A DNA stretch of 5,142 nt, taken from assembly GCA_021636625.1 (NCBI GenBank), contig JAJWLX010000120.1, positions 1-5,142 on the forward strand, written 5' to 3'. A program made the position numbers and the translations under genes. Origin of the DNA: Prevotella sp. (GTDB lineage: Bacteria; Bacteroidota; Bacteroidia; Bacteroidales; Bacteroidaceae). Below are positions 1 through 4,361 of this stretch, one piece after another (within the stretch, counting starts at the first letter, position 1; each line of letters begins with the position of its first letter). Under the pieces are notes generated by a model, which searched no databases, was not told the origin of the DNA, and saw only the letters and a list, made by a program, of their open reading frames with translations.

Positions 1-8
1 CTCAAAAC

Positions 9-40
9 AAAAGCCCAAATCTGCTATTTTTTGCTTTTTT
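9..40 (+). terminator. weak possible terminator of an upstream gene
   Basis: AAAAGC (9-14) can pair with GCTTTT (33-38) around an 18-base loop, and the 3' arm runs into a T tract. The stem is only 6 bp and mostly A-T, so it could be chance. It would fit the end of a transcription unit lying left of the window. Nothing else that I can support lies in bases 1-73. Confidence 0.2.
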
Positions 41-73
41 AGTCATTCTTTTTCCTTAAAAACTTGTAAAATA

Positions 74-105
74 CTTGTTAGTTTCAGAAAAATTATATAT
101 CTTTG
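74..105 (+). promoter_or_regulatory. Bacteroidota-type promoter ahead of a structured leader
   Basis: CTTG (74-77) stands in for the -33 TTTG and TATCTTTG (98-105) matches the -7 consensus TAnnTTTG exactly, with a 20-base spacer, the expected distance for Bacteroidota sigma-ABfr promoters. The spacer contains GTTTCAGAAAAA, which recurs with one change in the nuclease-module promoters. Transcription should start near 109-112, right where the stem-loops begin. No gene starts until 456, so the product is either a long leader for the initiator gene or a separate small RNA. Confidence 0.65.
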
Positions 106-108
106 CAG

Positions 109-240
109 CGCTCTTTCTGTAGAAATACCGGAGGAGCGGACATCGGCACCCTGGCAACAGGATGCCCCAAGCATGATAAATGCTGAGTTTACATCTCAAA
201 CCCCTCTGTAAGGTGTGGAGCTAAATCCTTGCATGGGGGT
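109..240 (+). ncRNA. candidate structured leader or small RNA (unrecognised)
   Basis: Several consecutive stem-loops start at the predicted transcription start. They are CGCTC(109-113)/GAGCG(134-138) with inner TTTC/GAAA; GGCA-C-CCTG (145-153) closed by a GCAA tetraloop (154-157) and paired to CAGG-A-TGCC (158-166); AGCAT(170-174)/ATGCT(180-184); and ACCCC(200-204)/GGGGT(236-240) enclosing AAGG(210-213)/CCTT(227-230). The GNRA-capped hairpin with a single C-A mismatch looks selected rather than random. I do not recognise the family. Short pieces (GGCAAC near 153, GGAGCTAAATCC at 217-228) recall the S-box SAM riboswitch core, but the GGCCC and TGAA parts are missing. A 12-codon ORF (173-211, MINAEFTSQTPL) lies inside. 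The RNA could regulate the initiator gene 215 bases downstream. Confidence 0.4.
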
Positions 241-455
241 ACTCAATTGTAAATTCAGGCTAGATTTTTCGTGCGCATTCTCTATGAATGAATCATACGC
301 GGGTGCGACATGGAATAATTTTGGCCTGATGAGAAAATTGAGAAAAGGGCCAAAAAAAAGCTCCAACATATTTTTGGTCCATTTGAGATTTCGCATCCCC
401 CAGAATTCTTTTCATTGCCACCCCCATTTTATAGACTTTTATAAAACAACGAGCA
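241..455. other. non-coding stretch before the initiator gene
   Basis: I find no gene here. Reading frames crossing this stretch have no start context, no recognisable domain and odd composition. It contains an 8-bp inverted repeat, TTTTGGCC...GGCCAAAA (about 319-357), without a T tract after it on either strand, so it is not a typical terminator. C-rich patches around 395-426 occur near an AT-rich palindrome. No run of regular iterons is visible. If the downstream gene is a plasmid-type initiator, this stretch is a candidate for its origin or its control region, but the sequence does not prove that. Confidence 0.4.
427..446. promoter_or_regulatory. palindrome just upstream of the initiator gene, possible operator
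   Basis: TTTTATA (427-433) and TATAAAA (440-446) form a perfect 7-bp inverted repeat with a 6-base spacer, ending 9 bases before the ATG at 456. Initiators of the Rep_3 family often repress their own gene by binding an inverted repeat in this position. The location fits, but the arms are pure A/T and could be chance. The piece TAGACTTT inside it resembles a -7 box but lacks the final TTTG. Confidence 0.3.
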
Positions 456-1514
456 ATGAACAAAATCCTAACATTCAACGTAGCCGAAGCCACAGAGCTT
501 GGCACTCATTGCGCCCTGCATCACAGCTACAGCCCGCAAGAACAGAAGTACATCTTCAGACTTGACGTGTACAATCAGAAACAGATCAAAATGGCTATCA
601 GCCAGAACGCACACCACGGACAACTGGACCTCAATGGTTTCGAGCACATCGAAAATATGTTACGTTTCGAGGTACCCTACAGAGCTTTGGAAGCTACAAA
701 ATCTCATTACAACAACCTGGAGACTGCCCTTATCGACATAGGCAAAAAGCCGGTCTGTATCCCTTACACCGTCGCAGAATCTGGTAATCCTGGAACAAAC
801 CACTTGTGCTACAAGCAGTTCGACTACCTCTACCACTTCGTTGACTACACCAAGAAAGGTCAGGAGAAGAGAGCCATCCTGGAGATGCCGATTCCCGTGG
901 CTCAGTACTACTTCGCCCTGGACCTGGGCTACTTCAAGGTTTCGCCTCAGCTTTACGAGTCATTCCATCACCAGTCTTCCCGCTGCCTTTATCTCCTGAC
1001 AGAGAGCCGACTGAAGAAGGGCTACACCAAGTTTACACCTCCCGAGATCCTTGCGCTCCTCACCAGCCACACCCAATATCGCGGCACGGGGAATCTGGAA
1101 TATACCCAGCTTTCTACTGCCGAAGAAGAGATCAGAAATGCCTACAAGCTGAACCGTCTCGACTATATCGTGATACACACGCTAGAGACTACCCGTAACC
1201 AGGTAGTAGGCAAATACGGCTGCTTGGTAATCTTCGGCCTCAAGTACCGCAACGATGACCCAGATATGCTGAGCGATGAAGACAGAACAAAGCTGACAAT
1301 GAAGAAACTAAACTTTAGAAAGCTACTCACCTCTAGCTACTGGAACGTGAGCCATAAGGTGGCAGAGGAGTTGAGCGATCGCCTCACTCTGTCAGACCTG
1401 GATGCCGTGAACCAGTGCTTTCTGGCAGCCTATGCGGCGAAGAGAAAGCACGAGATCAAGAATCCCGCAGGGTATATCGTATCCAGCCTGGATAAGGTTC
1501 TGAGGAAGAAATAA
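456..1514 (+). CDS. probable replication initiation protein (Rep_3-like)
   Basis: This 352-aa protein resembles the plasmid-type initiators of Bacteroidales, which bind origin DNA through two winged-helix domains. Residues about 65-105 (LRFEVPYRALEA, then NNLETALIDIGKKPVCIPY) fit the first winged helix. Residues about 150-240 fit the second, with YYFALDLGY, then LYESF, SSRCLYLLTESRLKKGYTKFT, and a helix with EEEIRNAYKLNRLDYIVIHTLE. The C-terminal tail has IKNPAGYIVSSL (334-345), a phrase common at the end of such replication proteins. No catalytic motif, signal peptide or membrane segment is visible. ATG 456 is the first start in frame; SD signal is weak, as usual for this phylum. Codon use is more GC-rich than the toxin-antitoxin genes to the right. 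No partition or mobilisation genes are present, so it may be a relic of an integrated replicon or an orphan chromosomal copy. The Rep call is by recognition, not by alignment. Confidence 0.65.
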   Translation: MNKILTFNVAEATELGTHCALHHSYSPQEQKYIFRLDVYNQKQIKMAISQNAHHGQLDLNGFEHIENMLRFEVPYRALEATKSHYNNLETALIDIGKKPVCIPYTVAESGNPGTNHLCYKQFDYLYHFVDYTKKGQEKRAILEMPIPVAQYYFALDLGYFKVSPQLYESFHHQSSRCLYLLTESRLKKGYTKFTPPEILALLTSHTQYRGTGNLEYTQLSTAEEEIRNAYKLNRLDYIVIHTLETTRNQVVGKYGCLVIFGLKYRNDDPDMLSDEDRTKLTMKKLNFRKLLTSSYWNVSHKVAEELSDRLTLSDLDAVNQCFLAAYAAKRKHEIKNPAGYIVSSLDKVLRKK

Positions 1515-1536
1515 CAGAAATTCCCCAAAGCCTTGA

Positions 1537-1606
1537 ATCTGTGTAAATCTGTGGAATCTGTGGGATTTTATTCTTTGTCCCACAGATTCCACAGATTTAC
1601 ACAGAT
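1537..1606. repeat. perfect 29-bp hairpin of tandem ATCTGTG units
   Basis: The arms 1537-1565 and 1578-1606 are exact reverse complements over 29 bp, separated by 12 bases. Each arm consists of three head-to-tail units beginning ATCTGTG (10, 9 and 9 bases), so the whole element holds six copies of the core. It starts 22 bases after the stop of the initiator gene. It could act as a bidirectional transcription barrier for that gene. It also resembles dispersed ATCTGTG-type palindromic repeats that I recall from Bacteroidota genomes. A role as initiator binding sites is possible because of the tandem units, but is unproven. Confidence 0.8.
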
Positions 1607-1750
1607 CTCTACCTTAAAAATATGGGATCCTAACTTTTTCTGAAACTTTTCACGGAAATCTCTTGCAGGTTTGAAAATAAAGTCGAAACTTAGCGCTATA
1701 TAATTGACGGACATATCCGGCGCTACGAAAATATCAAAACATCTTGAAGA
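1607..1750. other. spacer between the hairpin and the first nuclease module
   Basis: I see no gene or RNA here. TTTTTCTGAAACT (1635-1647) is the reverse complement of AGTTTCAGAAAAA found in the spacer of the promoter at 74-105, but no -7 box accompanies it on the minus strand. An in-frame TTG at 1704 would extend the following reading frame upstream, yet that extension covers the promoter at 1784-1815 and is not believable as protein. Confidence 0.4.
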
Positions 1751-1850
1751 TGAATGTCTATCAGCCAGTTTTCCTACTTTTTATTTGGTCGTTTCAGGAA
1801 AAAAGCGTAATTTTGCGGCGAAACTAGATGTAGAATTAAATGAATGGCGT
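1751..1850 (+). repeat. promoter half of the composite repeat, copy 1
   Basis: From TGAATGTCTATCAG onward this matches 3169-3268 with only a few changes (for example CAGCCAG for CAGGCAG, GCGGCG for GCAGTG), and it matches 4258-4345 nearly as well. The terminator half present in copies 2 and 3 is absent, and the bases left of 1751 are unrelated, so 1751 marks one edge of a duplication. Confidence 0.85.
1784..1815 (+). promoter_or_regulatory. promoter of the truncated nuclease copy
   Basis: TTTG (1784-1787), a 20-base spacer containing GTTTCAGGAAAAA, and TAATTTTG (1808-1815) match the Bacteroidota -33/-7 consensus exactly. Transcription should begin near 1820, giving a leader of about 30 bases before ATG 1851. 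This promoter is why the upstream part of the open frame should be read as control DNA rather than protein. Confidence 0.7.
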
Positions 1851-2162
1851 ATGAAACAGGTAGAAGAAAGATACATCAGCTTGCTGACCGACAAGGTTTT
1901 CGACCGTCTCTTTGAGGAAGCCGAGATTGCCAAGTTTACGCCTCAGGAAATGAGGGAGTATGAAGCAAGCAAGATGGCATACCGGGATATCAAGAACTCC
2001 ATTGATACGGCGAAGCAAGAAGGTCTTGCGGAGGGTATGGAAAAAGGAATGAACCAGAAAGCTCTGGATATTGCCAAGAACATGCTTGCAGATGGTGTTG
2101 ACATCAATCTGATCATGAAGTATTCCGGACTTACCCAGGAACAGATAGAAAACTTGAAATAA
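1851..2162 (+). CDS. core-less Rpn/PDDEXK_2 nuclease derivative (C-terminal domain protein)
   Basis: The 103-aa product joins residues 1-14 of the full nuclease (ending ISLLTD) directly to its C-terminal region starting KVFDRLFEEAEIAKF. Compared with the intact copy at 3269-4165 it lacks 187 codons, which remove the whole nuclease core including the D, E and Q active-site positions, yet the frame is kept. It is also 8 residues shorter in the repeat region: one KQEG unit and one ELGI unit are missing. The remaining part has the helical DTAKQEGLAEGMEKGM segment and the terminal DINLIMKYSGLTQEQIENLK motif of this family. It has its own intact promoter. It may be a decayed transposase-like gene, or a free inhibitor or partner of the intact nuclease; in E. 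coli Rpn systems a short C-terminal product is reported to inhibit the full-length enzyme. The ATG at 1851 is chosen because the upstream frame overlaps the promoter. Confidence 0.75.
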   Translation: MKQVEERYISLLTDKVFDRLFEEAEIAKFTPQEMREYEASKMAYRDIKNSIDTAKQEGLAEGMEKGMNQKALDIAKNMLADGVDINLIMKYSGLTQEQIENLK

Positions 2163-2197
2163 GATATTATTTTAGAAGTAACAGATAAACAGAAATC

Positions 2198-2224
2198 CCC
2201 CAACCTGCAAACTGCGGGCTGGGG
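2198..2224 (+). terminator. degenerate hairpin terminator after the truncated nuclease
   Basis: CCCCAACCTGC (2198-2208) pairs with GCGGGCTGGGG (2214-2224) around a 5-base loop, with one A-C mismatch and one U-G pair. It occupies the place of the CCCCCATCC...GGATGGGGG terminators in the other modules and shares the preceding ACAGAAATCCCCCA. The following bases (TGCAATCCCC) are not T-rich, so termination may be weak. Confidence 0.45.
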
Positions 2225-2249
2225 TGCAATCCCCTATCCCATCGACATG

Positions 2250-2288
2250 CAGGCTACTGCCTGGTTGCTGGGGATAACATATCCCCAG
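2250..2288. repeat. cluster of two hairpins between modules
   Basis: CAGGC (2250-2254)/GCCTG (2259-2263) with a TACT loop is followed at once by CTGGGGATA (2268-2276)/TATCCCCAG (2280-2288), a perfect 9-bp inverted repeat with a 3-base spacer. No T tract follows. The second palindrome is short-spaced enough to be a protein-binding site. The 2163-2330 stretch otherwise holds no gene. Confidence 0.5.
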
Positions 2289-2330
2289 AGCAGAAATAAA
2301 GCAGTAAATACCTTAATTTATTCTAAAATA

Positions 2331-2382
2331 CAAAATTATATAGCCAAAATATATCGTTTTTCAAAATTTATATATATCTTTG
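2331..2382 (+). promoter_or_regulatory. higBA promoter with repeated AT-rich operator-like motifs
   Basis: TATCTTTG (2375-2382) is an exact -7 match 24 bases before the higB ATG. No good -33 TTTG lies 20 bases upstream, which suggests a promoter that is weak or needs an activator. Three related motifs precede or overlap it: CAAAATTATATA (2331-2342), CAAAATATAT (2345-2354) and CAAAATTTATATA (2362-2374). HigA-type antitoxins repress their own promoter, so these are candidate HigA operators. The region is very AT-rich, which lowers the weight of the match. Confidence 0.5.
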
Positions 2383-2406
2383 CACTTATAATTAATAAAG
2401 AGAATT

Positions 2407-2706
2407 ATGAGAATTATTTCGCATAGAAAACTAAAAGAGTTTTATGAATCCCCAGGACGAGAAGACTCTAAAGTTGCCCTTGAAAGGTGGTACCAGATAG
2501 CAGAAGAAGCAGAATGGCATAACTTTTCCGATATTAGAGCAGACTTCCCTGATGCCGATTACGTAGGTAATCAACATTACGTATTCAACATCCGAGGAAA
2601 TAACTATAGATTAGTAGTTGTCATAAAATTCACTATAGGCCGACTTTTTGTAAGATTTGTCGGAACACATAGTGAATACGACAAAATTGACTGTACCAAC
2701 ATTTAA
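2407..2706 (+). CDS. higB: HigB-family toxin, mRNA interferase of the RelE superfamily
   Basis: The 99-aa protein has the full layout of the HigB_toxin family: MRIISHRKLKEFYE at the start, LERWYQIAEEAEWHNFSDIR (26-44), FPDADYVG, then VFNIRGNNYRLVVVIKF (59-75) and the closing signature FVGTHSEYDKID (84-95). Known members cut mRNA, usually on the ribosome, and slow growth when the antitoxin is lost. The length is normal and nothing is missing. It is followed after 11 bases by the antitoxin gene, the toxin-first order typical of higBA. ATG 2407 sits 24 bases after the -7 box. Likely repressed by HigA, alone or with HigB, acting at the AT-rich motifs upstream. Base composition is clearly more AT-rich than the initiator and nuclease genes, which suggests separate acquisition. 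Confidence 0.9.
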   Translation: MRIISHRKLKEFYESPGREDSKVALERWYQIAEEAEWHNFSDIRADFPDADYVGNQHYVFNIRGNNYRLVVVIKFTIGRLFVRFVGTHSEYDKIDCTNI

Positions 2707-2717
2707 CATCAAGAATT

Positions 2718-3080
2718 ATGGAAAAAATAACAAAAGAACAGTATGAGTTTGCACTCAACAGAATAGAAGAGCTTTTACCATTGGTAACGGATGAAACTCC
2801 TGCTAATGATAAAAATGCCATTGAACTGACATTAATGTCAGATATTGTGGAGTCATACGAAAAGAGACATTTTCCTATAGGAAAGCCTTCAGTATCCGAA
2901 CTCATTGAACTTTCACTGAGTGAAAAAGAAATGACACAAAAACAATTAGCAACAGAAATCGGAATAAGCCCTTCCCGCATTAACGATTATATTACTGGAC
3001 GTTCGGAACCTACATTAAAAATTGCCAGATTGCTTTGCAAGGTACTGAATATTACTCCTGCTGCTATGTTGCAATACTAA
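2718..3080 (+). CDS. higA: HigA-family antitoxin with XRE-type HTH
   Basis: This 120-aa protein neutralises HigB by binding it and represses the pair's promoter. The N-terminal half (1-60) is helical and acidic and contains the segment YEKRHFPIGKPS (48-59), usual in this family just before the DNA-binding part. The helix-turn-helix spans about residues 72-91 (TQKQLATEIGISPSRINDYI), followed by GRSEPTLKIARLLCKVLNIT, the standard end of an HTH_3 domain. It is cotranscribed with the toxin (11-base gap) and closed by the terminator at 3107-3145. Both genes look intact, so the pair is probably active and could stabilise the surrounding array. Confidence 0.9.
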   Translation: MEKITKEQYEFALNRIEELLPLVTDETPANDKNAIELTLMSDIVESYEKRHFPIGKPSVSELIELSLSEKEMTQKQLATEIGISPSRINDYITGRSEPTLKIARLLCKVLNITPAAMLQY

Positions 3081-3106
3081 GCAATAGTTTTCAGCTTACA
3101 AGAAAT

Positions 3107-3145
3107 CCCCCATCCTACTTTCTCAAGCCGGATGGGGGGGGGTTG
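3107..3145 (+). terminator. intrinsic terminator after higA
   Basis: CCCCCATCC (3107-3115) pairs with GGATGGGGG (3130-3138), a 9-bp GC-rich stem with a 14-base loop. The 3' arm continues as a run of G (to 3142) followed by TTGCTTATG. The G run is longer than in the sister copies. It begins 27 bases after the higA stop. Confidence 0.75.
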
Positions 3146-3201
3146 CTTATGTGATAGAGAGAGATTTATGAATGTCTATCAGGCAGTTTTCCTACTTTTT
3201 A

Positions 3202-3233
3202 TTTGGTCGTTTCAGGAAAAAAGCGTAATTTTG
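3202..3233 (+). promoter_or_regulatory. promoter of the intact nuclease gene
   Basis: TTTG (3202-3205), a 20-base spacer with GTTTCAGGAAAAA, and TAATTTTG (3226-3233) match the Bacteroidota consensus exactly, identical to the copies at 1784 and 4291. The expected start near 3238-3240 gives a leader of about 30 bases. The leader carries a 4-codon ORF (ATG 3258, MNGV) whose TGA overlaps the nuclease ATG by the ATGA arrangement, so translation may be coupled. Confidence 0.7.
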
Positions 3234-3268
3234 CAGTGAAACTAGATGTAGAATTAAATGAATGGCGT

Positions 3269-4165
3269 ATGAAACAGGTAGAAGAAAGATACATCAGCTT
3301 GCTGACCGACTTCGGCTTCAAGCGAATTTTTGGAACAGCAATGAACAAGGATTTGCTCATTTGCTTCCTCAACAGCTTGTTTAATGGCAGACAGGTTGTG
3401 AAGGATGTGTCGTATCTGAATCCGGAGCACGTGGGAGATGTATATACCGACCGCAAGGCCATCTTCGATGTATATTGCGAGGGCGAAAACGGCGAGAAGT
3501 TCATCGTGGAAATGCAGAATGCCTACCAGGCGTATTTCAAGGACCGCTCCCTCTTCTACTCCACTTTTCCAATCCGTGAACAGGCTCCCAAGGGAAGTGA
3601 CTGGGATTTCAAACTCAATCATGTCTATACTGTTGCGCTACTCAACTTCAACATGAACGAGGATGCCTTCGACAAGGAGAAGATTCGCCATCATGTACAG
3701 TTGTGCGATACCGCTACTCACAAGATTTTTTACGATAAGCTGGAGTTTATCTATGTAGAGATTGCGAAATTCAATAAGACACTAGGAGAACTGGAAACGC
3801 TCTACGAGAAGTGGCTTTATGCGCTGAAGAATCTCTATAAGCTTACCCAGCGCCCTAAAGAGCTGTACGACAAGGTGTTCGACCGTCTCTTTGAGGAAGC
3901 CGAGATTGCCAAGTTTACGCCTCAGGAAATGAGGGAGTATGAAGCAAGTAAGATGGCATACCGGGATATCAAGAACTCCATTGATACGGCGAAGCAAGAA
4001 GGCAAGCAAGAAGGTCTTGCAGAGGGTATGGAATTAGGTATAGAAAAAGGCATGAACCAGAAAGCCCTGGATATTGCCAGGAATATGCTTGCTGATGGCG
4101 TTGACATCAATCTGATCATGAAGTATTCCGGTCTTACCCAGGAACAGATAGAAAAATTGAAATAA
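3269..4165 (+). CDS. Rpn-type PD-(D/E)XK nuclease (PDDEXK_2, transposase-like)
   Basis: The 298-aa protein belongs to the PD-(D/E)XK nuclease family often labelled putative transposase. Relatives are DNA endonucleases; E. coli Rpn members promote recombination, are toxic and take part in phage defence. It opens with RYISLLTDFGFKRIFG (7-22), the family's signature start, and NKDLLICFLNSLF (26-38). The core shows IFDVYC (65-70) and FIVEMQ (78-83), giving D67, E81 and Q83 in the D...ExQ form of the motif. Residues 202-298 form the C-terminal part: an acidic helix, tandem KQEG units (12-bp repeats at 3992-4015), GMELGIEKGM, and the final DINLIMKYSGLTQEQIEKLK. Length is normal. A TTG at 3203 would add 22 residues but lies inside the promoter, so ATG 3269 is preferred. 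It sits alone between two composite repeats and has a truncated sibling at 1851-2162. Confidence 0.85.
   Translation: MKQVEERYISLLTDFGFKRIFGTAMNKDLLICFLNSLFNGRQVVKDVSYLNPEHVGDVYTDRKAIFDVYCEGENGEKFIVEMQNAYQAYFKDRSLFYSTFPIREQAPKGSDWDFKLNHVYTVALLNFNMNEDAFDKEKIRHHVQLCDTATHKIFYDKLEFIYVEIAKFNKTLGELETLYEKWLYALKNLYKLTQRPKELYDKVFDRLFEEAEIAKFTPQEMREYEASKMAYRDIKNSIDTAKQEGKQEGLAEGMELGIEKGMNQKALDIARNMLADGVDINLIMKYSGLTQEQIEKLK
3992..4015 (+). repeat. 12-bp tandem repeat in the nuclease C-terminal region
   Basis: AAGCAAGAAGG plus C or T occurs twice in a row, encoding KQEG twice. The truncated copy has only one unit (2013-2024). A second 12-bp unit (TTAGGTATAGAA, near 4030-4041) is also present here and absent there. 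Such in-frame unit changes are common in this family and point to slippage. Confidence 0.75.
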
Positions 4166-4199
4166 GATATTATTTTAGAAGTAACAGATAAACAGAAAT

Positions 4200-4240
4200 C
4201 CCCCATCCTGCTTTCTCAAGCCGGATGGGGGGTTGTTTTA
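4200..4240 (+). terminator. intrinsic terminator after the nuclease gene
   Basis: CCCCCATCC (4200-4208) pairs with GGATGGGGG (4223-4231) over a 14-base loop, followed by GTTGTTTTAT. This is the best T-rich tail of the internal copies. It begins 34 bases after the nuclease stop. Confidence 0.8.
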
Positions 4241-4290
4241 TGTGATAGAGAGATTTATGAATGTCTATCAGGCAGTTTTCCCACTTTTTA

Positions 4291-4322
4291 TTTGGTCGTT
4301 TCAGGAAAAAAGCGTAATTTTG
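4291..4322 (+). promoter_or_regulatory. promoter of the GNAT toxin-antitoxin pair
   Basis: TTTG (4291-4294), a 20-base spacer and TAATTTTG (4315-4322) are identical to the nuclease promoters. Transcription should start near 4327-4330, about 33 bases before ATG 4362. No palindrome for an autoregulating antitoxin is evident between the -7 box and the gene, and the small antitoxin has no DNA-binding motif, so control may differ from usual TA pairs. Confidence 0.7.
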
Positions 4323-4361
4323 CAGTGAAATTAGATGTTGAACTTTAAAACAATAAGAAAT

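Larger units (their letters stand above)
3101..3268 (+). repeat. composite terminator-promoter repeat, copy 2
   Basis: This copy runs from AGAAATCCCCCATCC through the hairpin, the linker TTATGTGATAGAGAGAG, TGAATGTCTATCAGGCAG, the promoter and the leader up to the nuclease start. It matches 4194-4345 with only scattered changes (TAC/TGC, 9 versus 6 G in the run, one extra GA, CTAC/CCAC) until the leaders diverge after GATGT. It separates higBA from the nuclease gene. Confidence 0.9.
4194..4345 (+). repeat. composite terminator-promoter repeat, copy 3
   Basis: The same order is found as in copy 2: terminator, TTATGTGATAGAGAGA, TGAATGTCTATCAGGCAG, promoter, start of leader. Homology to the nuclease leader fades at GATGTTGAACTTTAA, just before the new gene's own leader, so the toxin-antitoxin pair has been placed under a nuclease-type promoter. 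Confidence 0.9.

Noticed and set aside
109..240. SAM-I (S-box) riboswitch
   Set aside because: GGCAAC and GGAGCTAAATCC look similar to conserved parts, but GGCCC, the TGAA segment and a matching P1 stem are not found, and the gene downstream is not a sulfur gene.
319..357. TTTTGGCC...GGCCAAAA as an intrinsic terminator
   Set aside because: The T tract is on the wrong side on the + strand and the minus-strand reading lacks a T run after the stem.
215..565. 116-aa forward reading frame over the leader and the start of the initiator gene
   Set aside because: It overlaps the initiator gene in another frame, begins inside a predicted RNA hairpin at a GTG, has no recognisable domain and has odd composition.
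1537..1606. CRISPR repeats in the ATCTGTG units
   Set aside because: Units are contiguous without spacers and arranged as an inverted repeat; there are no cas genes.
1704..1850. Upstream extension of the truncated nuclease frame from TTG 1704
   Set aside because: It would run through a consensus promoter (1784-1815). The sequence left of 1751 is unrelated to the intact copy, so the added residues are not family protein.
1943..2203. Minus-strand reading frames opposite the nuclease copies and opposite the other genes
   Set aside because: They mirror the codon structure of the + strand genes, recur in both nuclease copies only because the DNA is duplicated, and have no promoter or domain of their own.
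3203..3268. TTG start for the intact nuclease giving 320 aa
   Set aside because: The codon lies within the -33 element and the added 22 residues are encoded by promoter and leader DNA. The same DNA precedes the unrelated antitoxin gene at 4362.
3101..3268. Integron attC sites in the composite repeat
   Set aside because: No GTTRRRY-type core sites or paired L/R boxes are visible; the symmetric part is an ordinary terminator stem and the rest is a promoter. No integrase is in the window.
1751..4203. Insertion sequence ends around the transposase-like nuclease
   Set aside because: No terminal inverted repeats or target-site duplications are seen at the edges of the duplicated module; the family name transposase does not by itself indicate an IS element.
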